Source: Chitinophaga nivalis
GTDB lineage: Bacteria > Bacteroidota > Bacteroidia > Chitinophagales > Chitinophagaceae
Assembly (NCBI RefSeq): GCF_025989125.1
Contig: NZ_JAPDNR010000001.1
Location: 2,958,301-3,022,300 of the forward strand
Reading direction: 5' to 3'
DNA: 64,000 nt
Position numbers and translations under genes: made by a program. Positions 32,215 to 39,741 of this stretch are shown here, piece by piece. The stretch's first letter is position 1, and the number at the start of each line of letters is the position of its first letter. Under the pieces are notes generated by a model. It made no database searches, was not told the origin of the DNA, and worked only from the letters and a program-made list of their open reading frames with translations.

Positions 32215-33549
32215 TTACAACTGTGCTGGTGCGGGTGATACAATCAGTTCTTCGCCGGAGGTAGCAAACTGCTGGAAGGCAATCCGCTGTTCAATCGGGT
32301 AGATCTCTTTGCCGGTGAGGGCTTTGATGATCCAGGCATTGCGGTAACAACCCATGCCCAGATCGGGTGTTACAAAACCATGAGTATGCAGTTCTGCATT
32401 CTGTACAAATATTTTATCGGCAGTTTTATCGATGGTATAGTAGCGGCTCACCTTAAAGCGGCCTTGTTCATCCAGGTCAATGTATTCCCTGATTCCCTGC
32501 AGAAATTCGGGGATACGATAGGTATAACCTGTGGCCAGTACCAGCCCGTTGGTAGTATGCTCATAATGTTGCTCCTGTTCTTCCTGGAAAAACACGAGGC
32601 GAAACCGGTCGGTTGCTGCCTGATAGCTGACCTCTTGCAACGCCGCATTGGTACGCAGGGATACCCGGATATCGTGTTGTAGCCGTTTGGCATACAGGAG
32701 ATCGAATATGGCACTGATCAGCTCATTGTTGATGCCTTTATACAGGTGTTTCTGCTGGTGAATCAGGTGGTCCCGTTTGGCCTGTGGAAGGCTGTAGAAA
32801 TAATCCACATATTCCGGAGAGGTCATTTCCAGGGTGAGCTTACTGTATTCCAGCGGGTAAAACCGGGGCGAACGGGTGATCCAGTGCAGGGCATAGCCGT
32901 GGGTATCTATGTCCTGTAACAGGTCATAGTAGATCTCCGCAGCACTTTGTCCGCTGCCTACGATGGTGATGGCGTCTTTGGCCTGCAGTTCCTTTTTGTT
33001 GTGGAGATACGCGGAGGAATGAATGGCTTTGCCGAGGTAGTCTTTACAACATGCGGGCATATTGGGAACCGTGCCGGTTCCTAATACAATTTTACGGGCT
33101 TTTATGCGTGTAGTCGTTCCTGTTATCGTATCCGTACTATGCACTGAAAAGTATCCGGCAGCTTCATCATACCGGATATCATCTACCCGGGTATTGAAGT
33201 GGATGTTAGGTAGTTTTTGAATCGCCCACTGACAGTAGTAGTTGTATTCATTTCTCAGCAGCTTGAAATTTTCGCGGATGTAAAAGGAATAAATACGTCC
33301 TTGTTCTTTCAGGTAGTTAAGAAAGCTGAAAGGGCTGGTGGGGTCGGCGAGGGTGACCAGGTCTGCGAGGAAGGGTACCTGTAAAGTGGTATCCTGCAGT
33401 AACATGCCGGGGTGCCAGTTGAATCCGGATCTTTTGTCCAGGAAGATACCTTCTAAACCTTCGATGGGAGCGGTAAGACAGGCGAGCCCAATATTAAACG
33501 GGCCTGCGCCAACGGCAGCAAAATCGTAAATTTTGTTATCCATAATCAT
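32215..33549 (-). CDS. L-lysine/diamine N6-hydroxylase (IucD/DesB-like)
   Basis: A 444-aa flavin N-hydroxylating monooxygenase. It has the FAD motif VGAGPFNIGLACL near residue 15, FLDKRSGFNWHPGMLL and LQVPFLADLV (substrate region), the NADPH motif VGSGQSAAE near residue 205, and LATGYTYRIPEFL near residue 338. It adds a hydroxyl to the terminal amine of lysine, ornithine or a diamine, the first step to a hydroxamate. The start is ATG 33549; an ATG two codons later is equally possible. It is the first gene of the six-gene biosynthetic operon, with a 393-bp gap upstream that must hold the promoter. Confidence 0.92.
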   Translation of the reverse strand: MIMDNKIYDFAAVGAGPFNIGLACLTAPIEGLEGIFLDKRSGFNWHPGMLLQDTTLQVPFLADLVTLADPTSPFSFLNYLKEQGRIYSFYIRENFKLLRNEYNYYCQWAIQKLPNIHFNTRVDDIRYDEAAGYFSVHSTDTITGTTTRIKARKIVLGTGTVPNMPACCKDYLGKAIHSSAYLHNKKELQAKDAITIVGSGQSAAEIYYDLLQDIDTHGYALHWITRSPRFYPLEYSKLTLEMTSPEYVDYFYSLPQAKRDHLIHQQKHLYKGINNELISAIFDLLYAKRLQHDIRVSLRTNAALQEVSYQAATDRFRLVFFQEEQEQHYEHTTNGLVLATGYTYRIPEFLQGIREYIDLDEQGRFKVSRYYTIDKTADKIFVQNAELHTHGFVTPDLGMGCYRNAWIIKALTGKEIYPIEQRIAFQQFATSGEELIVSPAPAQL

Positions 33550-33942
33550 GAGATTGTTTTATATATCCGGTATTATACAGCTGTCTGATTCGGTAATGGG
33601 CAGGGTATGTCAACAGGTGGTGTAAGGCGGTTAACCTGATGTGGTGCGGTGCTTATCAACCCGCTTGTCTGGCTACATCTCCTGGTCTAAAATTACGGGA
33701 GAACGGCACGGTAAACTATCGCCTGATGTGGGTATAATGAAGGTAGATGGGAGAGTAGAAGAGAATACCCTTTTTATGGTAGCTTACTGCCACGGTAGTG
33801 CATGCAGGTTTGCGTGGAGAGGTAGCCGCCGCGATGGGATCCCGGCTGGTACCGGTTGTACCCGGATTACCTTGTTTTTAAGCGCTGCACCTGTCTGGCA
33901 GCAACGGGAGTTGACGGGGTACAGACAGGGCTGGCGGCCTGT
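33550..33942. other. 393-bp gap upstream of the siderophore operon, no gene
   Basis: No reading frame has coding character. It must contain the promoter of the minus-strand biosynthetic operon, but no complete TAnnTTTG was found next to the start. TAATTTTA on the minus strand near 33690 is the nearest match. No terminator for the regulator gene on the left was recognised. Confidence 0.5.
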
Positions 33943-34587
33943 TTATATAATCCCTTTCTCCATCGCGAAATTGCACAACGCAGCTACAGAATGCAGCTGC
34001 AGTTTTTTCATGATATTTCTGCGATGGGTGTGAATGGTATGACCACTCAGGTTCAGCAACGTGGCCATTTCCTTGTTACCTTTCCCGGATGCAATCAGGC
34101 GGATGATCTCTATTTCCCTGCCCGTGAGATGCGCGGCCGTAATGCCGGCAGCGGCGGGGTTTTTCCGGTCATCCAGTAGTATATCCACGACGAAAGTGCA
34201 GAAGTATTTTTCTCCATGTAAAGCAGCATGAATGGCATGATGGATGTCTGCAGTTCTGCATTCTTTTGTAAGATAACAGTATACATTAAACTCCAGCGAC
34301 TTGAGTATATCCATTTTTTTCTGCTGACTGGAGATGATGATGATCCGGCAATCAGGGATAACAGCCAGTGCGTGATTCAATTCATCTGAATCAAAATAAA
34401 CGGGATTATAATCGAGGATAAGGATGTCGGGGTGAAAGGTGGCTAATGCAGGGCCGAGCTCCCGGATATTGCCTGCTTCTTCAATCACAAATGTATTTTC
34501 GTGATCGGATAAAACACGCTTTATACCTTCTCTGAAAACAGGTTGAGCATCCGCCAGCATAATACGGGTTATGATTGTTCTGTTCAT
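33943..34587 (-). CDS. NarL/LuxR-type response regulator in the siderophore island
   Basis: A 214-aa protein. The receiver domain carries the phosphate-accepting Asp59 (ILILDY) and the conserved Lys near residue 107 (CYLTKE); the acidic pair at the start is weaker than usual (LADAQ, a single Asp). The C-terminal LuxR HTH spans about 150-205 (LTGREIEIIRLIASGKGNKEMATLLNL, IHTHRRNIMKKL). No histidine kinase gene is near. It lies between the receptor genes and the biosynthetic operon and could control either; iron dependence cannot be judged from sequence. Confidence 0.88.
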   Translation of the reverse strand: MNRTIITRIMLADAQPVFREGIKRVLSDHENTFVIEEAGNIRELGPALATFHPDILILDYNPVYFDSDELNHALAVIPDCRIIIISSQQKKMDILKSLEFNVYCYLTKECRTADIHHAIHAALHGEKYFCTFVVDILLDDRKNPAAAGITAAHLTGREIEIIRLIASGKGNKEMATLLNLSGHTIHTHRRNIMKKLQLHSVAALCNFAMEKGII

Positions 34588-34696
34588 TATTATGGAATAA
34601 TGACCTGTTTGACAATAAGGTTAATTAACTATTTAACTGGGCACAGGTACGCTGTGGTGGGAAAGGACAGATCAGGTAGATGATTTAAGCAAGCTG

Positions 34697-35866
34697 TCAG
34701 GCAGCCCGCTTAAGTGGCATAAGTACTTTGCCGGATTGTTTTTGTTTCCTTCCCAACCAGATGTACAAGCCGGTCACCGGTAAGGAGGCGGCTATTAATG
34801 AGGCGAAAAAAGCCAGGATTTTACCTGGCAGTCCTATGATGCTACCGACATGTAAATCATAGTTCAAAGCGTATATTTTCTCTCCGTTATTCATCCCGGA
34901 GAAAGTGTTTCGGCGAATTAAAGTGGCAGTATGCTGATCATATAAACTGATCACGTTCCGGTATTGCGGATGTTTATCGTGGCGCGCATATACGGAAACC
35001 GCACTTTTGTGATCAGTGGGGAGGCTGATTAAAAAAGTGGTGGCCCCGGGGTGATGATGGATGGCTTGCTGCAGGATATTGTCCGGTGAAAAGGAGCGCC
35101 TGTTCGTGGAATCAGAAAACACGGGAGCGGGCTTTGCGTAGGTGTGGCTGCTATTGGCTACCCATTGCACAGTATCGCGGACGGCCTCAAAGGACCATAC
35201 CAGCCCCGTGATGGCAATGACCAGTAATACGGAAATGGCATAGCATCCTAAAATGTTGTGCAGGTCATAGTTTTTGCGTTTCCACCGGGTACCTTTTTTC
35301 CAGTTGAACCAGAACCGTTGTTTGGCGGCAGCTTTGTTTTTGGGCCACCATAATACCAGTCCGGATATCAGCAACAGTACAAATGCCACTACTCCCCAGT
35401 TAACTATTTTGCCGCCCAGTGCAGGACTCAGCAGCAGATGAATATGGAGGTTCACCACTACCGTGAAAAATTCCCATTTGGTACATTCTTTTTTAACGAC
35501 TGACCCGGTGTAGGGGTTCATATATATCCGATAGTAGTAGGCCATATAGTTGCCATACCACCACTGATCCCGGTTGATTTTTAACGTACGGAAAACAACC
35601 GTACGATTGGCCTGTACCGGCACTTCCGCCAGTTGCAGCGGATAAGCTGTGCCGATGGCCTGCTGTGCCTTTTCCTGTATAACGGCAAGGGGTAAACGTT
35701 GTGATTCGGAAGGTACGGATATATACATCCGCTGTTGGTATAACCAGGGTTTAAGTTCATCCATGAACGCATACAGACAGCCGGTGATACCCACTATAAA
35801 CACTACCAGCCCGGATGCGAATCCGAGCCAGCGATGTAAGTTTTTCAATGATTGTTTGATGGTCAT
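34697..35866 (-). CDS. PepSY-TM protein (siderophore-linked, reductase-like)
   Basis: A 389-aa inner-membrane protein with the PepSY_TM layout: TM1 LHRWLGFASGLVVFIVGITG, a periplasmic part, then HIHLLLSPALGGKIVNWGVVAFVLLLISGLVLWW, a further pair around NLHNILGCYAISVLLVIAITGLVWSF, and a last helix ending GLYIWLGRKQKQ. Conserved His residues within or beside the helices (LHRWLG, NLHIHLL, DLHNILG) could hold haem. Such proteins are encoded next to ferric-siderophore receptors and are thought to help reduce or release iron in the periplasm. It lies 13 bp after the DUF4198 gene in the receptor operon. Confidence 0.88.
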   Translation of the reverse strand: MTIKQSLKNLHRWLGFASGLVVFIVGITGCLYAFMDELKPWLYQQRMYISVPSESQRLPLAVIQEKAQQAIGTAYPLQLAEVPVQANRTVVFRTLKINRDQWWYGNYMAYYYRIYMNPYTGSVVKKECTKWEFFTVVVNLHIHLLLSPALGGKIVNWGVVAFVLLLISGLVLWWPKNKAAAKQRFWFNWKKGTRWKRKNYDLHNILGCYAISVLLVIAITGLVWSFEAVRDTVQWVANSSHTYAKPAPVFSDSTNRRSFSPDNILQQAIHHHPGATTFLISLPTDHKSAVSVYARHDKHPQYRNVISLYDQHTATLIRRNTFSGMNNGEKIYALNYDLHVGSIIGLPGKILAFFASLIAASLPVTGLYIWLGRKQKQSGKVLMPLKRAA

Positions 35867-35879
35867 GGCAAGCAGTGCA

Positions 35880-36605
35880 TTACTTATCTATATTCACACA
35901 ATAGGTAACACAATGCCATATGTTTTTAAAATCTTTTCCTTCATGTTTTCCTGCTTCATTTTGCAGGAAAGTACCTTCCAGCATATATCTGCCAGCCCAT
36001 GCCGGAGAAAATGACATGTCGCCGGCAGGATTGGTTTTGAATTTTTTGGCCCAACCGGTGGGGGCCTGTACGGTAACGTCTCCGCCAGTGGGAGGCGTAT
36101 TTTTATAACGCAGCTGTACTTTGGCATCCTGGTTCAGCTTACCGGACCGCGCGTTGTCTGTAAGCAGCGCAAAGTCGATATGCTCTTTCAGGCGTTCCGC
36201 TCCTTTCAGGGAACCATTTACTTTTACCAGTCCCAGTGCGTAATAATGAATTTTATTTTCGCCATATACCTGCTTTACGGTATGATCAATGGTGAGCAGG
36301 TGAGCGCCTTCCGCGGCAGGTGTAAAGGTGGCTGTAAAGTGATTACCGTTGGGAACACAGGTCAGCTTTTCCTTTTGACCATCTGGCTTTACCAGCCACA
36401 GATCAAAGGAAGCCATATTACTGAACCAGTGTTGTATGGAGTCTCGTTGGTTCTCGGCATATTCACCGAGATAGATGTTTACCTGTTGTGGCTGACCTAC
36501 TTTACCGGTAGTAGTAGTTTCCATCCAAAGGGCATGGGCAAACAGGCTGTGGCAGCATAATAACAGGCCAACAGATAAGAAGAATTGTTTAACGGGTTTT
36601 ATCAT
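35880..36605 (-). CDS. DUF4198-type exported protein
   Basis: A 241-aa protein. The signal peptide is cleaved after SLFAHA or nearby; HALWMET right after it is the typical start of DUF4198 proteins. A beta-rich body with two Ig-like segments follows (VNIYLGEYAENQ; VQLRYKNTPPTGGDVTVQAPTGW). The family is periplasmic and often accompanies metal or iron transport genes; the ligand is not known. It sits between the TonB receptor (17 bp) and the PepSY-TM gene (13 bp), so the three form an operon for uptake of an iron chelate. Confidence 0.83.
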   Translation of the reverse strand: MIKPVKQFFLSVGLLLCCHSLFAHALWMETTTTGKVGQPQQVNIYLGEYAENQRDSIQHWFSNMASFDLWLVKPDGQKEKLTCVPNGNHFTATFTPAAEGAHLLTIDHTVKQVYGENKIHYYALGLVKVNGSLKGAERLKEHIDFALLTDNARSGKLNQDAKVQLRYKNTPPTGGDVTVQAPTGWAKKFKTNPAGDMSFSPAWAGRYMLEGTFLQNEAGKHEGKDFKNIWHCVTYCVNIDK

Positions 36606-36622
36606 GATTGTTGTTTTAAGTG

Positions 36623-39022
36623 TCAGAATTTATAACCTACGCTGAACCTTACATTACGGCCGGGTTCCGCTTGCCAGTAGAAGAGGCCTCCGGAAGGAGC
36701 ACCTGAATACAGGTACGCATCTAACAGATTATTCACCAGTAGGTTTACGTCGAATTTGTTGAAAGCATAGCCCAGACTACCATCCAGGCGGAAGTAATCC
36801 GGCAGTGAGTTTTCACTCTTGTCGGAGATCAGCCCCGCTACCCGGCCGGCTACATATTGATAGCCGATGGCTGCCCGCAGGCCTTTACATACGCCGTTAT
36901 CCAGTTGGTAACTGAGCCAGGTATTTTGTATATGCGTGGCAGTACCAGGTACTTTGTTGCCGACTAATTTAGGATCGCTGTCTGCCGATATCGCTGCATC
37001 TGTATAGGCATAGTTAACCATCGCATGCAGGTGCGGTATAATCTCTCCTTTTACATCCAGTTCCACGCCACGAATAGTCTGCTTGCCGGTTTGGCGGCTG
37101 TAGATAAACTGATTCGTCCGGGGATCCGGATGTTCAAAATCGGTAACCAGCATATTGTTTTTGATGATCCTGTAAACAGCCAGGGTAGAATTCCATTTAC
37201 CGCCTAACCAATCTCTTTTGAACCCTGCTTCTACGTTGTAGCCGGTAAGTGGTTTGAAACTCTTTTTCTGCCAGTCCATGCCGGGATTTTGCAGGAAGTA
37301 CTTATCATATATAAAATAGACGGCGGTATTTTTATCGAAAGAATAACTGACGCCGGCACGTGGCGTAAACATTTCGTCTTTGTTATTCCCGCTGTAGGGA
37401 TTCTTATAGGTATTGATGGTATACCGGCCGGCGAGGGTAATACGGAGCTGGTTGTCGAAGAAGCCCAGTTCATCCTGCAGGTAAAATCCGTTGTAGCCAT
37501 AATTGTATTGTACGCCTCTCTCCCGGATGTTGCGGGAACGATCCCAGGTAGGCAATTTTACATGGCCATATTGGGGCTGATAGATATTAAAGGAGGCATC
37601 GCCCAGCGGTGCAGCCTGACCCCAGTCTGCAAAGTAGCTGCTGTTTTTCAGATCTACTCCTGCCAGGATGTTGTGGACTACTGTTCCGGTGTTCATTTTA
37701 CCTGTGATGAATACCTGTCCGGTTCTATTGGTACCGAGGGCATCCCAGATATTGATATTCCGCTGCAGTAAGCTGTCGTTGTTGGCAGCAAAAGCAGTAG
37801 GCCACATACTTTGTCCTTCCTGTTGATAATGGAAATAGGCTGCCTGGGCAGTCAGTTTCCAGCGGTGATTGAACTGGTGTTCAAATATGGCGAGGAGGCT
37901 TTTATCCTGGATGTTCGTAGGTGCGAAGTTGGGTTCTGCTGTTGTAAAATTGCGGGGCAGGTCGGCGTATTTCCGTTTGGAAAAGGCGTAGTTACTGCCA
38001 ATGGCATTCAGTTGCAGGAACTGATGACTGTATTCGAGGGTCACGCTGGTTTGTTCGTCTATCAGATATTTGAGTACCGGTACAACGGAATAGCGGTTGT
38101 TGAATTCAAAGTCGCGGTGAGAACCTTTCAGTTGTCCCATTACATTGATGCGGTACAGCAGCTTACCGTTTTTGGATAGCTTGCCGTCTACATCAGCGGT
38201 GGCTCTGTAAGTTTCGAAGCTGCCGAGGGTAAGGGTTACTTCTCCCTTTTCTATACCGGAAGGTTTTTTAGTAACGATGTTATAGAGGCCGCCGGGTTCT
38301 CCGTTGGATAACATAAACCCTGCCGGGCCTTTCACAAATTCTACCCGGTCTACCATGCTCATATCTTCCGCGAGCGGGCTCCAGGGACTGATTTGTACGT
38401 TCATGCCATTGCGGAAGGGGGTGATCTGGGAGCCACGTACCTGGATGTTGGCGTAGAGGTCCCAGTGGCCAATACGTTGTGCACCGCTTACGTTGCGGGT
38501 TACCCCTTCCTGTATGTCAAATATCTGTTGATCGGCCAGCACTTCATTGGTGACTACCTGGATGTTTTGGGGAATCTCTACGAGGGGAGATTGTAAGCGC
38601 AGGGAATTGGATACTTCGTTGATGTTGTATTTATTATGCTTATTACCGGTGATGATAATTTCTTTCATCTGCTGTTCGGAGGTGTGCAGCTGCAGTGATA
38701 GCTGGGTGATTTTATCTGTTTCCACCACTACTTCCTGTGTCATGTTTTCATAACCCAGGAAGGATATCTCCAGGGTGTAGCGGCCTGGCTTAATTCTTTT
38801 AATAACAAATTCACCCTGTTGATCTGTTAAGGCGCCATGATTGGAGTTTTTAATACGCACAGTTACAAAGGCGGCAGGACTGCCGTCGGAAGTCGAAACT
38901 TTTCCTTTAATAGCCGACAAAATCTCTCCCGCATTTGCATTACCCACAATTGTTATCAGTATTAAGGTAGTTAAGAAGACTTTTTTGATAGTGGCTATCC
39001 CACAATTAAAACAAAGCTTCAT
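36623..39022 (-). CDS. TonB-dependent siderophore receptor
   Basis: An outer-membrane receptor of 799 aa from the ATG at 39022. A second ATG at 39037 would start inside or next to the predicted -7 element at 39038-39045, so the inner one (MKLCFNCGIATIKKVFL...) is preferred. After the signal sequence (to about NANAG) comes a CarboxypepD_reg domain (AIKGKVSTSDGSPAAFVTVRI), then the plug (NSLRLQSPLVEIPQNIQVV, VRGSQITPFRNGMN, VEFVKGPAGFMLSNGEPGGLYNIV) typical of ferric-siderophore receptors, and the barrel ending FSVGYKF. It probably takes up the iron complex of the siderophore made by the operon to its left. Confidence 0.92.
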   Translation of the reverse strand: MKLCFNCGIATIKKVFLTTLILITIVGNANAGEILSAIKGKVSTSDGSPAAFVTVRIKNSNHGALTDQQGEFVIKRIKPGRYTLEISFLGYENMTQEVVVETDKITQLSLQLHTSEQQMKEIIITGNKHNKYNINEVSNSLRLQSPLVEIPQNIQVVTNEVLADQQIFDIQEGVTRNVSGAQRIGHWDLYANIQVRGSQITPFRNGMNVQISPWSPLAEDMSMVDRVEFVKGPAGFMLSNGEPGGLYNIVTKKPSGIEKGEVTLTLGSFETYRATADVDGKLSKNGKLLYRINVMGQLKGSHRDFEFNNRYSVVPVLKYLIDEQTSVTLEYSHQFLQLNAIGSNYAFSKRKYADLPRNFTTAEPNFAPTNIQDKSLLAIFEHQFNHRWKLTAQAAYFHYQQEGQSMWPTAFAANNDSLLQRNINIWDALGTNRTGQVFITGKMNTGTVVHNILAGVDLKNSSYFADWGQAAPLGDASFNIYQPQYGHVKLPTWDRSRNIRERGVQYNYGYNGFYLQDELGFFDNQLRITLAGRYTINTYKNPYSGNNKDEMFTPRAGVSYSFDKNTAVYFIYDKYFLQNPGMDWQKKSFKPLTGYNVEAGFKRDWLGGKWNSTLAVYRIIKNNMLVTDFEHPDPRTNQFIYSRQTGKQTIRGVELDVKGEIIPHLHAMVNYAYTDAAISADSDPKLVGNKVPGTATHIQNTWLSYQLDNGVCKGLRAAIGYQYVAGRVAGLISDKSENSLPDYFRLDGSLGYAFNKFDVNLLVNNLLDAYLYSGAPSGGLFYWQAEPGRNVRFSVGYKF

Positions 39023-39037
39023 CGGTTTTTTAGGCAT

Positions 39038-39045
39038 CAAAACTA
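39038..39045 (-). promoter_or_regulatory. -7 promoter element of the siderophore receptor operon
   Basis: On the minus strand the sequence is TAGTTTTG, a perfect TAnnTTTG match. The start site would fall near 39031, which favours the ATG at 39022 for the receptor. No clear -33 TTTG is seen 19-21 bp upstream, so an activator may be needed. Confidence 0.55.
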
Positions 39046-39361
39046 AACGACCCGTTGGTGGATAATTTATGGATATGGGAAAATGATTTACCTAATCAGG
39101 AAAAATAATGATAGATGTTCTCACACATAAAAAAAACAGGTGTATTATATAACCCGAAGCCGCGTATTATCTGTTTTATAACTTACTGTTGTCAATTGCA
39201 TGCGCCGTCATCGCAGTGCGTATAACTGTGCATGACAAGATCAGTAGTAAGGTGTACATTTTACGGATAAAACAACCTTTTATTTTTCGGGCTATTAAGC
39301 AACATAAACAGCTGGCAGGTAATAAAAGTTTGTTTGATATCAAATTATTGTACATTCACCG
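39046..39361. other. Divergent intergenic region, receptor and metE sides
   Basis: AT-rich, with no coding frame. It carries the upstream control region of the minus-strand receptor operon and the promoter of the plus-strand riboswitch-metE transcript. TTTG at 39329-39332 followed 18 bp later by TACATTCA (39351-39358) is a weak candidate for the latter. Confidence 0.4.
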
Positions 39362-39556
39362 CAAGGTTCTTTATTTACTTCTTCATCAAGCGGAAAAGGT
39401 CCCTGGGTAAACCAGGGTTAATAGGGAATTGTGTGAAAATCACAAACTGTCCCGCAACTGTAAGTAACGCTACAAGTTTTTACCCTCGTTGTCCACTGCA
39501 TCATAGCGGGAAGGACGGTAAAAATGTTACAAGTCAGGAGACCTGCCTGGTCCGTA
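39362..39556 (+). promoter_or_regulatory. Cobalamin riboswitch
   Basis: The order of elements matches the B12 aptamer: AAGGTTC at the 5' side, AATAGGGAA, GTGTGAAAATCACAAACTG, TCCCGCAACTGTAA, and the B12 box AAGTCAGGAGACCTGCC at 39530-39546. It precedes metE, the B12-independent methionine synthase, which such riboswitches switch off when cobalamin is available. Ends are approximate. Confidence 0.93.
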
Positions 39557-39702
39557 TTTGACAATGCTTTCGTGGATTGAAGCAGATAGTCAGGCTGATG
39601 TACAAACGCAGTATACCCATGGTATTTCCCGGGCTTTACTGTGTACATCCCGTTCTCACTTCTTCTTTCTTCACTTTACGGCGCATTGCGAAGTGCTAAA
39701 GA

Positions 39703-39731
39703 GCTTTTAATTGTTTCCTCATTTTAAAAGC
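39703..39731 (+). promoter_or_regulatory. Hairpin just before metE, possible riboswitch output
   Basis: GCTTTTAA (39703-39710) pairs with TTAAAAGC (39724-39731), ten bases before the metE ATG. No T-tract follows, so if it is the expression platform it would act on translation. The link to the aptamer is a guess. Confidence 0.35.
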
Positions 39732-39741
39732 ACCCAAAGCA

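Noticed and set aside
33572..33614. TTGACA and TATAAT on the minus strand upstream of the N6-hydroxylase
   Set aside because: They are about 30 bp apart instead of 17, and Bacteroidota sigma factor does not use this consensus.
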